64,000 bases of DNA from the NCBI GenBank assembly GCA_036346225.1, contig JARFIW010000108.1:4606501-4670500 (forward strand). The letters run 5' to 3'. Origin of the DNA: Platerodrilus igneus (taxonomy: Eukaryota > Arthropoda > Insecta > Coleoptera > Lycidae). Shown here one piece after another: positions 32,523 through 44,159 of the stretch. Each line of letters starts with the position of its first letter. Position 1 is the stretch's first letter. The position numbers and the translations under genes were made by a program. Under the pieces are notes generated by a model. It searched no databases. It was given only the letters and a program-made list of their open reading frames with translations, and had not been told where the DNA came from.

Positions 32523-33361
32523 GTGACGCCTGAACGTTTTGTTGAAAATTTGTCCTCACCTCTTGTGTATCTTATAAGGTGTTAGTTTTGAATATATTTG
32601 TAGCAATTTGGTTTTTGTTCACTCAAATAATAATAAATAATAATTTTTAAAAATTTTTAATGACTTTTAAATAGAAGAAATATAATCTGGCAAACATTGC
32701 ATATGGCAACATATCTTATGTTGACATGACATTGAATACAGCTGATGTGTCAATCTGAGCAATTAGTCAGCCATCTTTGATTAGTATTTGTTTACCTTCC
32801 ATATAACTTATTTCTAACTAAATTAATTGGCTTTTCCCTTATAAAAATAGTGTGTTTATACTTTAAATTCTCTTAAACAATTACTTAATCTAATTTAGGA
32901 TGAAACTAAAGTGTATACCTTTCAAATCTGTTTAGTAAATTACATAACCTCACTTTAACCATGTGCTCGGATTACTAATTCTTTATGTAAGTATTTTAGT
33001 TATAGATAAAAAGCTTCTATTTACCATTCATTATGATTATAAATGTCCTTAAAAATACACTAAAGTTAGTTAAATAACTATTCTAAACCTTAAATTTCTT
33101 TAGTTTTTTGGGTTAACTTATTAAAAACGTCGTTTAGATAACTCATATATTATCTTACTTTACTATGATTCTAAAGTGTCCTCTTATAATCTAAATAATC
33201 AACTATAAGTTACTAATTTCTTCTTAAAGATAATTTCGTCCCTAAATATAGCTTATGCAATTAACTGAATTTTTACCTTGATATACCTATATGTAACTCC
33301 TAAAACACTATAGTAAACTTGATTTCGTTATATCTGCTTCCTCAAACACTACACTATAATG

Positions 33362-34665
33362 AATCCCGTTCATCTCAAAGCATTTAAAACAATTTACGAG
33401 ATTTAGTCGCGGAATATTCAAGCAGCAACAAATCAAATAAAAGCTATATTAGCTCAAGAAGCTAAAAGCTTACCTATCCCGCGTGTTGTGGTCTCTGATT
33501 TACCTCAAAATATCTTTGAAATTAAACAATCTCTTGACGATATTAGTAATATATTGCATAAAACTGACCCTGAACCTAGTGAAACTGAGCTTAAGCGCGT
33601 TGTGTCTTGTATAGCGTACGTTAAGTAACGAATAGACTTACTGTGTTTATTTAACAATGAGCAGGCTAACCAAAGCAAACAAACCTTTCTATCTGATATT
33701 CTCTTACTCGAAGGAATAGTCCTCGAAAAACTTAACTTAGATGTGGACGTTAATGTACCTACAGCCTTTTCGAATCTTACAATCTCACAACCTTCTTCAT
33801 CGTCGAGGAAATCAATACCTGTGTATAAAAGGGGTTTAACTTTTCAGAGTTTTGACTTCCAAATCTTTCTAATGTCATTCCTCGATAGAGTAAATGACTT
33901 TAAAATTTCCCGCAATTGCACACACCAAGATTTATTTGTTTCAGCAGGTGAATTATTTTTCAGTTCTGCCTTAATTTGGTATAGAAATATACGAAGTCAG
34001 ATTTCTACTTGGGAAGAATTAGTTACGTGCTTAAAACGCAATTTTTTACCCCATGGCTATATCACCGATCTCTGGAACGAAATAAGAAACCGAACCCAGG
34101 GACCTGATGAAAACGTAATCTCTGTTATTACCTCAATGGAAGCTTTATATAGCAGATTAGATAAAAAACCACCAAAATTCGAAATTATTAATCTACTCCG
34201 TAGGAATTTAAACCCATATTTTTCGAACGTTTAGCGTTACAACACATTTCTTCTTTACCTCAGTTTAAAGATTTATGTCGCTCGCTCCAAGAAGTCAAAT
34301 TATGTGTCGATAAATATCATCCTCCCCCAGAAAAACAATCTGGCTTGTTAGAACCTGACTCAGCATGTGAAACTGAACCCTCTCGTAAAGTATCTACTAT
34401 TAATTTTCCTGCTACCCCTTCAAGTAACTCACTTATCTGTGGGAATTGTAAAAAAAGTGGACATAACTATAGCATGTGCACATACCCTAAAAATATTTTT
34501 TATTATGGTTGCGGTCGTAGCAATACCTATAAATCTACTTGTACAAATTGTAACTCTAACCTACCGGGAAACTTCCGCAGAGATATTCTTACCCGGGACG
34601 TGAATATCTCAAGGAATCAAAATCGTTCTCAACACCAACCATTCAATGCACCCAGACATCGTTAA
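33362..34665 (+). pseudogene. gypsy-2 gag
   Basis: An ATG at 33360-33362 opens a frame with stops at about 33405 and 33626, and open again at 33743-34233 with a capsid-like region ('SAGELFFSSALIWYRN', 'TWEELVTCLKRNFLP', 'LWNEIRNRTQGPDENVI'). After a frameshift near 34234 come a CCHC knuckle 'CGNCKKSGHNYSMC' and a degraded second one ('YYGCGRSNTYKSTC'). Stop at 34663. Non-functional. Confidence 0.87.
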
Positions 34666-34879
34666 ATTTTAAGCATAAAATTACCTCTAATATTAAACCC
34701 CTATCTAATATATCTAATAAGAATAATATCGCTACCTTAAATTTACAGAAGAACTTACCTCCCTTATCGGAAATATGTCATACTACCTCGTCCGAATGGT
34801 CGAGTTGACTGCAAACAGTTAATTCCTTTTACCATAAAAAGTCTGTTGCCTTACAACTTGTTAAAAAACCCCTTGATAT

Positions 34880-37800
34880 CGGCCCTCATTTACCTATCTC
34901 GATTGGTTCCTTAAATGTAATAGCTTTACTGGACACAGGTTCCTCATGCTCCCTTATAAATAACGAAAGCCTACAGCAACTATCTAAACAAAACATTAAA
35001 ATTCAAGTTATTCAAAAAACTTCTATAAATTTAGCTGACGATAATCAAATATTTGTAACTGGTTCTCTTAAACTAAAAATTCGAGTAGAGTTACTTGAAC
35101 GTGACTGACGTTCCATTTTTGATCGTACCTACATTAGCTTACCCATTTTTACTTGGTGTAGATTTCTGTAAACTTTTTAATTTATTCCTATACTTTCAAG
35201 ATTTTTCTTGGCAAACTTCCCTCAAAACAAATTCCTGTGCATCTGCGAGAATATCTAATAAAATTTCTCTTACCGATTCCCAAAATGCAATTTTTAACTC
35301 AACAATCGACAAATTTCGTAAATTAAATACCTCCGAACTCGGTTGTGTTACTACCGCAACACATATTATATCTACAGGCGATGCTCTCCCTTTTAAGCAA
35401 TATCAATATCCGCTATCGCCTGCATTACAAAAACATTTGCATTCCGAAATAGATAAAATGCTAGAATCCGGTGTTATCTCTCCCTCAAATTCGCCATGGA
35501 TGTCTTCCGTGTTATTAATCCGCAAGAAAAATGATGAATGGCGTGTTTGTTTTGACGGTAGAAAGCTTAATTCTGTAACTGTGTCGGACGCTACCCTTTA
35601 CCCCGTACTGATTCTATTTTAAGTCGACTTCGAAACGCTAAATTTATCTCATCTATGGATCTCAGACAAGCTTTTTATCAGATCCCTCTTGATTTATCTT
35701 CCCGTCCAAAAACTGCTTTTTGTGTTCCAGGTCGAGGTCTTTTCGAATATAATTTTTTGCCATTTGGTCTCTGTAATGCACTTCAAACTTTACAACGTAC
35801 TATGGATCAAACATTAGGTCCTATCTTACACCAGAAACTTGCCTTTGTATTTTTAGATGACATATTAGTTATCTCAAGTTCCTTTGAAGAACATATCGAT
35901 ACACTCAATGAAGTTACTGAACGCCTAAATGCAGCAGGTTTTAAAATAAATTGGGAAAAATGTCAATTTTGCTGTTCTTCCCTTACATTTTTTGGTTTTA
36001 TTATCAATGGAACTGGTTTACGAGCAGATTCTGCTAAAGTCGACGCTATTAGTAAATTTATAACACCCAAAACTGTCACCGAAATTAAACGTTTAATTGG
36101 AATTATTAGTTATTACCGCATTTTTCTACCAAACCTCTCAACCATATCTACACCAATTACCGCCCTAATTAAAAATAAAAATAAATCCCAATCTGTCGAA
36201 TGGAATTTAGAAGCTCAGCAGGTTTTTGAACAAATTAAAACGTTAATCACTTCAGCACCTATCTTAATCTCGCCCAATTTTGATGAAAGATTTTATATAC
36301 AAACGGATGCTTCACTTACTGGTTTAGGTGCAATGTTGTTTCAGGTGAGCAATGGATTAGAACACCCTATCGCTTATGCAAGTCGTGCTTTAACTTCTGC
36401 TGAACAAAAATATTCAGCTACCGAACGTGAACTATTAGGGGTTATCTTTGGTATTGAAAAATTTAGAGGATATGTTGAAGGTACACATTTCACAGTAATT
36501 ACTGATTGTGCAGCCCTCGCATGGTTAAATAACTTAAAACAACCCGCAGGTCGTTTGGCAAGATGGAACTTGCGTATCTCTCAATTTACCTTTGACGTTA
36601 GGCATAGACCTGGCAAATTAAATATCGTACCTGATGCCTTATCTCGTGATGTCGCCTCTCTTATTCTTCCAGATCTAATTCCTGATGCCTGGAATCTCAA
36701 TATGACCAAGAAAGTTTCTGAAAATCCCCATAAATTTCTCACCTTCCGTGTAACAAATGATAGATTATATAAATTTGTATCTTTCTCATCCCGCAAAATA
36801 TCTAACATCTCTGAATGGTAACTTGTTGTCCCTACCGCTAACCGCAGTGAGGTTCTTAAATTGTGTCATGATGATCCTATAGCTGCTTACCTTGGTATTA
36901 CGAAAACCCTAGCTAAATATCCGAGTTATATTATTGGCCTACATTAAAACAATCTGTCTGTCGCTATATTAGGAACTGTAAAATTTGTGGATCTCAGAAG
37001 AGCTCTCAAGAAGCTCGTTCTGGTTTAATGGGTAACTTAACTCTTTCAATTAATATCGCTTGACTTATTAGGACCTCTCCCTCGATCGAAAAAAGGTAAC
37101 CAATATCTTTTAGTTGTCACCGATTGGTTTTCTAAATTTGTTATGGTGCAACCGTTGCGTAAGGCCACATCTGCGGCTATAATTAAATTCTTAGAGCAAA
37201 ATGTATTTCTTATTTTTGGTGTTCTTCAAATTATTCTTTGTGACAATGGGATTTTCGAAATTTCGTCAAGAGCTACAAAGTACAAAAAATTTGGTTTAAC
37301 GCAAAATACCATCCCCAGATAAACCCTACCGAAAGAGTAAATAGAGTCTTAATTACTGCTATCTCCTCATATATTGATTCAGACCACACTTTATGGGATG
37401 AAAATATCTTTAAAATTTCTCAAGCTTTGCGTACATCTAAACACGAAGCAACCCAATTTACTCCGTCATTTCTTGTTTTTGGAAGATATACCCCAATCGA
37501 TGGTAGTTATTATGGTTCAGTTCCGGACGATACTAACGTAATTGAATTTGACGAAAAAGTACGCTGGTACAAAGACCAACAATCATTACCTTATATCTTT
37601 AACGACGTTAGAAAAATTTGCTAAAAGCTTACGAGAAACGTAAGGACCACTATAATCTGCGTAAACGAAATATTTCTTTTGCCTTAGGCGAACACGTTTG
37701 GAAAACGAATTATGTCTTATCGGATGCAACTAAAAATTTTTCTTCAAAATTAGCCCCTAGATTCATTCTATGTAAGGTCACTCGTGTTGTTAGTCCACTT

Positions 37801-37893
37801 ATCTACAAACTCCAAGATGCTGAAGGAAAACGCCAAGGAAGGTGGCATATCAAAGACCTTAAACCATTCTCTGCTGACCCAAATGCTAATTAA
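34880..37893 (+). pseudogene. gypsy-2 pol: protease, reverse transcriptase, RNase H, integrase
   Basis: Protease: 'ALLDTGSSCSLI' (D-T-G) near 34930. RT: 35280-35620, with a frameshift to 35655-36060: 'SMDLRQAFYQIPL' (motif A), 'LPFGLCNALQTLQR', 'FVFLDDILVIS' (F-L-D-D, motif C). RNase H: 'FYIQTDASLTGLG', 'ATERELLGVI', 'VITDCAAL', 'VPDALSRD'. Integrase from about 36830 is heavily shifted; the core 'VTDWFSKF' and a 'LCDNG' remain, and the C-terminal domain is open at 37618-37893 ('NLRKRNISFALGEHVW', 'LAPRFILCKVTRV'). Longest intact piece is 388 codons. Confidence 0.9.
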
Positions 37894-39696
37894 ATTTTTC
37901 ACGTTTCATTTCTTTAACGATTTACCTAATGTTTCTGTCCTTACTATGAGTTAGTTAACTTTATCTAGCCATTTTTTTCTTATACAACACTTACCTTCCA
38001 CACGTTTGGCGTATTTACCCTAAACTAGCTATCTTTTTGCTGCCTGTGGACTTCCTCTTGAACTTATTGTTAGTCACATATCGGTTTATTATCTAGATTT
38101 TCTAATATAACTTTGTTGCTTCATTTAATCAATTTTGGCACCTTTTCTACAACAGATTATTTTGTTTTTGGCATTCATCTTACATTGTTTAATTTTATGG
38201 TGATTGTCGTAACTTTGGTTGCAATAACTCATTGAATTTTTATGATTGGTCTTAGCTGATGTTTTGAGTGGATGCTTTTTTCTTTGGGCTCACATAGGAG
38301 ACGCGGCCTATGCCATTGTAAGAAATAGACCATGTTTGCAGTTGCAAAAAACTAGGAGTTTTTTCTATTCCATGCGTTCTTCTTCTGAACTATTGTAATC
38401 ACCCACCTTTTATCATCTTTTATCATTACTTGTTTTCTTTTTCTATTAAGTTACCAGAACTTATAAACATTTTTCTGTTGTTTTTTATTGAACTTCGTGG
38501 TGAGGTGCTATTCCTTTTTAATGATATCTTATCGAATTCTCTGTCGTTTTAGCATATTGGGACAGTATGTTTGTATTTAACTGCTTATAGTTAGGCAGTT
38601 GGTTTTTTGTGTGAAGATATCTATAGTGATACTTTTAAGTTGTTGTTTCAACTTTTGTGTGATTTTCTTATTGCAGTGGATGCACTCGTTAGAGTCTAGT
38701 AATTTTTTTAACTTATATGTCTTAATTTACCTATATAACGCCTTCAAGAAGCCACTCTATCTTGTATCTTTGGGATGGATGACGAAACGGCTTGGTGAGC
38801 TGGGGAATTCTACGCTATATTTTTAATGCATGTAGTCGTGGCGTGTCTTAGCGTGCTGGGACGTTTCGGATCCACTTATTGTTATCTACTTTTATCTTAA
38901 TGTCATTATTTTACCTATTATCTTTGATAATAACTTGAGTTAAATATCTTTATCTTACCTATTATCTTGGATAATAACTTGAAATTTTGCCTTATCTTTT
39001 TTTGTCTTCCTAACGTTTGGTATTTACGACCAGACGTAGGAATTATTTTTTGAATATTGAGTGAAGAAGCTAACCTGATGGTTGCAATGTAGTTTGTTAG
39101 GCTAGTAATGTAAGAAATTAGTAAGATGGTACTGTTGGTAAATTTGTTAATTCACAACCATGTCATGAACAAGTTTTGATGTGTATTGTTTGTTAAGCCA
39201 GAGTGCCAGTACATAAAAATTTGCTAAAGTGCAGAGTAACTTGCTCTTTTGGACATTTTGAAATTTGGGCATTTCTTGTTAAAGTAGAAGCAGTTTAGAT
39301 GCAATGCTTATGTGCGTATGCACTTAGAAAACTGTAATGTTAGATTTAGTTATAGTATATATGTTAGGCGACTTGTCGCATTTGTTCTAGTTTTAGTAGT
39401 GTTTCGTGCTCTCTGACAAATTTGTGCTGTCGATTATAACTGCGCCACATTAAAGACTCGTGTGTGCATTTATAAATGTAGTTAATAAACAATGGGGCTA
39501 CACATTCCGTTTCCTGGTAAATCGTAAGACGTGTTGTGTTATTGGTTGAAAAAACCAGGTGGCGCCTAAAATAAACATTTTCTAGAATTTAAGTTAGGGT
39601 TTATGTAGGTTAGTTAGGATTTAGATTTTAAGCTTTTACCGTGCTAACAGTCATTTTCTTTTTCTAAGATTTTTTCTTCTATGGCTTTGTCGCGAT
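37894..39696 (+). other. gypsy-2 3' internal non-coding region
   Basis: 1.8 kb of T-rich DNA between the integrase stop and the 3' LTR. No env-like frame; the 75-codon frame at 38599-38826 has no recognised feature. Primer-site-like TGGCGCC at 39552-39558. Confidence 0.6.
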
Positions 39697-40364
39697 TGTT
39701 ACATGCCAAAAAGTGGCATTGCACACTTTTTTAATTTGTGAGTGAATTCGCGCCAATATTTTTAAAAAATGGACTTGTGCATTTCCGTCACTTCGGACAG
39801 TTGCGTCGGCGCAGGAGAATGCGCAGACATGGAGTGAGGAAGTAAGTGCGCAGTTTCCGACACGACGATTTAGCCAACGAAACGTCGAACAGTGAGGTTT
39901 ATCTGTGTCGTCCCGTTTGTCTTTTCTCTTTTAGGATGTAGGTTTCCTCCTTACCTTTGCCCTTATCGTGCTTTATCTATCCTTATCATACCGCTACAAA
40001 CGAAGAAAAGGGAAGACAAGGCAATCTAGTTTACGAGGACATAGCCTCACCCACGCCCAAACAACGCCAACGACATCAATGGAAATCAGCACGGCTCCTG
40101 CCGCAAGGATAACCGCAAAGTCGTGAAGCGTTCCACATTTTTAAGTGAGTACATTTTATCTTTTTCCTTAAGGCGCATCGTGTATCAGTGTAAACATTTT
40201 TGGTATGTGATACAATTTGAGACGCAATTATGATGTAATATCTTGTTGTGCAATATTGTGTACGTGATTAGTATGTGTTGCAAACTGTTGTAGTGGCTCT
40301 GAAGAAGTGCGCGTGGGATCATAAAAGTTGGTGGGACTATAATAGTTGCGCATGTACTATAACA
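39697..40364 (+). repeat. gypsy-2 3' LTR
   Basis: 668 bp, nearly the same as the 5' LTR with scattered changes and small indels. The terminal hairpin has one mismatch (ATGCCAAAAAGTGGCAT). It carries the same distal ATG and GTGAGT. Confidence 0.9.
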
Positions 40365-40368
40365 TCGT

Positions 40369-41526
40369 TTGGTGTTAAAAACATAAAAACAACTTTAAGT
40401 GAGATATGACACGATGACGTGTTACCAAACTTTTTTTAATCCGACAGTAACAGACTGAACATGAAGCAAAGGATCGCATTTAAAATGGTGAATTATTACA
40501 GTAAGTAAGTGATTGTTTTGTTTACTTTGATACATATGACATTTATTTTATAACAATGAATGTTGTTGTGATTTTTTTGCATATTTTGTGTTTATGGAAG
40601 ACTGTATTGAAGACTGAATGAACTGCAAAATACTATAATTAAAAGGTTGAGCATTAAGATGAATATTTGGAAGTGAAAAGCATGACAAACTTCTACTTGA
40701 ACTAGTGTGTAAAATCCTGCGGGGGATTTAGTACTTTTTGACCCTCTCATTCTACGTCTAGTTATAGTCAGCGCACCATGTTAAGTCTCCTGAAAAGAAT
40801 ACGGAAGTACAGAAATTCCTATAAAGCAAGGGATAATATGTACTTGTATATTACTGCAGTTAAAACATCGCATTGGGTTTTAAGTTATTACCTTCTCGAT
40901 GTAATTCAATATCGCTTGTAAAAATTTTGCTTAAATGCATTTTTACGGCTGAATAATAATTATGCGATGGAAATTCCTATAAAAGTAAACATAATTAGTG
41001 TTTGAAACTTACTACATGTTATTTATTGATGATAGGGTTGTACCAGTACACAGACCTTGACATTGAGCAAGAAGTCGTATAAAGACGAGAGTAGCATTAT
41101 ACGAAAGTGTTATCCCATGTATTGCTCATTAACATGTTGACAATGCCGATCTAGTTGAAGCGTAAGTCATAAACGAATGTTGCTTTTCTGTATTAGTCAA
41201 CTTTAATTCCAACTATAGTTTATGGTATACTTTGTTTTTATTTCTATAATAAATACGGGAATTATTTTTTGCCAGCATGATGTTTGTAGATTGTACTGTA
41301 GCATTCTGAATCCTGACGTTTCAAGTTTATTTTAACTTACCGCGCATATGATATCATTTGCCATTCGATAATAATTCCACTGTAACTCTATATTTTTAGG
41401 TCATTTAACGTTATTGCTTGACGTCATGTATTAGTTTTCCCCAGGTTTGCTTTTGTCGAGCCATAAAAAAATTGTCAAATTAAATTAAACCCACAAATGT
41501 TATAATGAAATTTTTAATTGTTGCAG
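40369..41526. other. 3' part of RNF185 intron 2, no transposon recognised
   Basis: Unremarkable AT-rich DNA up to the acceptor TTGCAG at 41521-41526. The nearby pyrimidine tract is weak, but the reading frame joins correctly. Confidence 0.5.
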
Positions 41527-41732
41527 GATTTGGTTTTGGCGATTCAGGATTTCACATGTCATTTGGTATAGGAGCATTTCCGTTTGGAGTTTTTACTTCA
41601 ACTTTGAATTTTGGTGATCCGCGACCTAGCGCTGCACCTCGAGGCACTCCTCAATACTGGGAAGAGCATTTCTTATCCAAGGTGTTTTTGTGGTTGGCTT
41701 TTCTTTTTATAGCTTGGCTGTTGCTAGCGTAA
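41527..41732 (+). CDS. RNF185: RNF185 coding exon 3 (membrane anchor)
   Basis: Completes the Gly codon from exon 2, giving '[21 protein letters not shown]' and '[40 protein letters not shown]' (shown in part; the last 20 residues form a hydrophobic tail). The [16 protein letters not shown] and P-R-G-T-P-Q-Y phrases are diagnostic for RNF185/RNF5. In family members two hydrophobic segments anchor the protein in the ER or outer mitochondrial membrane with the RING facing the cytosol. Stop TAA 41730-41732. Open, no lesions, so the host gene is intact despite the long intron. Confidence 0.94.
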
Positions 41733-43630
41733 TGCTATTGTATTTTTATTATAAAAGCATTGAAAATATTGGGCTTTAATAGGGGGGGTTTATTAAATAG
41801 ACATTCCACATAAAACTATTTTTATTATATACGTTAGAGATTTTATTGATGAAATGTAATGTAAAATAGATCTACATCGACTTGCTAAATTATCTATATA
41901 TATGATAAGCATATCAAACATACTGGAATTGTTTATTATTATTTTAAGATTATTCTAGTGTTTTGTAAATTAATCTCGTAGATATATCGTTTTGTTTCAT
42001 TTTCGTTATTGATGGAGAAGTGTGGTTATTAAGGAGAGTCGATCAACGAATGTGTCCAAGCTAGTGATGAATATAATCATCCTGCATGTAAGTAAGTAGC
42101 AAAGGACCATATTATCATCGTATTGTATTTTTTGACTAAAATGAATTGGTAGAATATGCGCATGCACGCAACAGAATAGAAGAGTATTCTGCTAAAATTA
42201 AATTACCCTTTAAATTTCAGTTCTTGCAGACTACTGTAGACTAGTGCAGTCAGGGTGCATGTATTATATTTGTCCAAGAGAGGTGATCGATTTTTATCTA
42301 AATAAGACAAGCTCTCGACTGACTTTTACACAAAACATCTGTCAATACCTCTTCGTTAAGGAAAAGACCTGCTTAAGATCCAAACTTGTTTTATTATGCA
42401 TATGAACAATGAACGTGTGTTGAACGTAGCCCAATAATTTATAAAGTTTTCGTGGTAACGAAATCTCCTCTAACATATCTTGAATAACTCTTTTCTCAAA
42501 TTGATATTTTAGATCAGCGTTATTAAAACGTTTGCTACTGTTAACTATTTTTATTTTTCATGTATAGTGTGTTACGGTGCATATTTGTGCCTCGTATGGC
42601 AGTCTAAAGATGTGGTTGATATGTCCTGTATAATATCATCCTGTATTTTGATGTCAGACTATGCAACTCGTCAATCCAAAATGTGTATCCAGTATTATAA
42701 TCTATTAGGATATGGGGCTCTTGTTACAATTATGTAGTGTCATACGCCTTATTTGAATAATTAAACACAGGAATTTCCAATTCTAAGTTGGGAGTATATT
42801 TCCTATCGTCATTTAGCTAGTGTAAGTAGGTCATGATGTATAAGAATGCGTTTTTGAATTCTCATGCACTGCCAGGGGAATAACTTATAAATGTATATGT
42901 ATTTCGCCGAATAGACGGCTTCTCATGCTTGAATTAATGTGCGTCTTTGCTTTAACCAATGAAAACATGTAATATAGGAGTTTTTACAAGTTGGTGCAAG
43001 CACCATGATTCCAGATTATCTTGGGCTACCTTACTGAACAGGCAAGTGACAGTTAGTGCAGGAATGCAGTGAAGTTACCTTGAATTCCTTGCCTTTGTTC
43101 CATTTTAATATCTTTTGTGTTGCATAATGTTGTAGGTTAGTAACAAACTTTGATGCGAATCTACTGAATAGAGGCCAATAAACCATAGGACCTGATTGTA
43201 TGTGGTAAAAGAAACGATGCATAGCTTTTGCCACGTAGAAATGGCCGATTACGAGAATGCAGTAATTAGCTCTATCTGCCTTAACTACCTAAATTACGCA
43301 AGATAATTTTGATTTATTATTTGAGTTTGTTTATTTGTTATGGTAAATATGTGTAATATTACTAGGCCCTCTGTATAGTAACTCAATGAACTAAAATACG
43401 TTTGTTTTTTACCGGTCAGTTGAGTAATACTGCCCTGTAGAGCATAGTAAGTGAAATTAGTAATATGTTATTTTGCCTTTAATCGAATTAAATGAAGAAG
43501 TTTTTGATGTATTTGATCTAGTCTGCTATAAAATAAATAACCATAAATTCACTTATAAAGGCTAACTGATAAACGAAACAGATGTATTGGAATATTAGAA
43601 CAATATAAATAATCAATAAAAATGTTTGTG
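41733..43630 (+). other. Presumed RNF185 3' UTR and downstream DNA
   Basis: No coding sequence. Candidate poly(A) signals AATAAA occur near 43537 and 43618 (CAATAAAAATG); none is obvious closer to the stop. The end of the transcript cannot be set by eye. Confidence 0.35.
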
Positions 43631-43951
43631 TGTTATGAAAATCATTGAAACATTTTAAGCAGTGTGCTGTCCCTCACACTTTTTGTAAAATGTATAGACT
43701 TTTTACTTTGTTAGCGTCATGTCTAGAAAACTTCTGTCTTAAAATCTTTATTACGTGTTAAATTGACACTACTCACCTGAATGAAATTTACCAAGGAAAC
43801 AACAGTAAAATTATGCACCAGCTAACTTTGAGTGGTCAGAAGTGTGTTTAAAAGCAAATGCAAATCTTTTTAGGGATATACAAACTTTGACACTTTCACT
43901 GTTTAATATAAGTTGTCGAGCATCAACTCACCTGGATTTCAATCTTACTAG

Positions 43952-44159
43952 ATGATGGGTGGTCTAAGAGACGACTAAATGGTTATTTTTTCTGCTAAAT
44001 TGGTTAGTTGATGGAGCCTTGTGTACACTTTTCCTCACCTACTAATTTAAATGAAGCATGATGGGTGGTCTAAGAGACGACTAAATGGTTATTTTTTTCT
44101 GCTAAATTGATTGGTTGATGGAGCCTTGTGTACACTTTTTCTTCACCTACTAATTTAAA
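43952..44159. repeat. Recent tandem duplication, 106-bp period
   Basis: ATGATGGGTGGTCTAAGAGA starts at 43952 and at 44058. The two copies (43952-44052, 44058-44159) are nearly the same over their length, differing by a few bases and T-run lengths. No coding content. Confidence 0.92.

Larger units (their letters stand above)
31849..40364 (+). mobile_element. Ty3/gypsy LTR retrotransposon, family A (gypsy-2)
   Basis: LTRs at 31849-32522 and 39697-40364 begin TGTTACATGCC and end CTATAACA. TCGT at 31845-31848 and 40365-40368 is the target duplication. Right after the 5' LTR, TGACGCCTGAAC resembles the lysine-tRNA primer site of retroelements (TGGCGCCCGAAC), though one base from the LTR and with two changes. 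Coding order is gag, protease, reverse transcriptase, RNase H, integrase. Frame breaks are many. 37894-39696 is a long 3' non-coding stretch; a second primer-site-like TGGCGCCT lies in it at 39552. No polypurine tract seen. Confidence 0.92.
8812..41526 (+). other. RNF185 intron 2, 32.7 kb, transposon-filled
   Basis: Donor GTAATT at 8812; acceptor TTGCAG ending 41526. The exon phases agree (G|GA making Gly) and the protein joins as ...FPG-FGFGD..., exactly the family sequence order. At least ten transposable-element insertions, several nested, fill most of it (see the entries between 9749 and 40364). Intron 1 of the same gene is only 52 bp. Confidence 0.88.
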
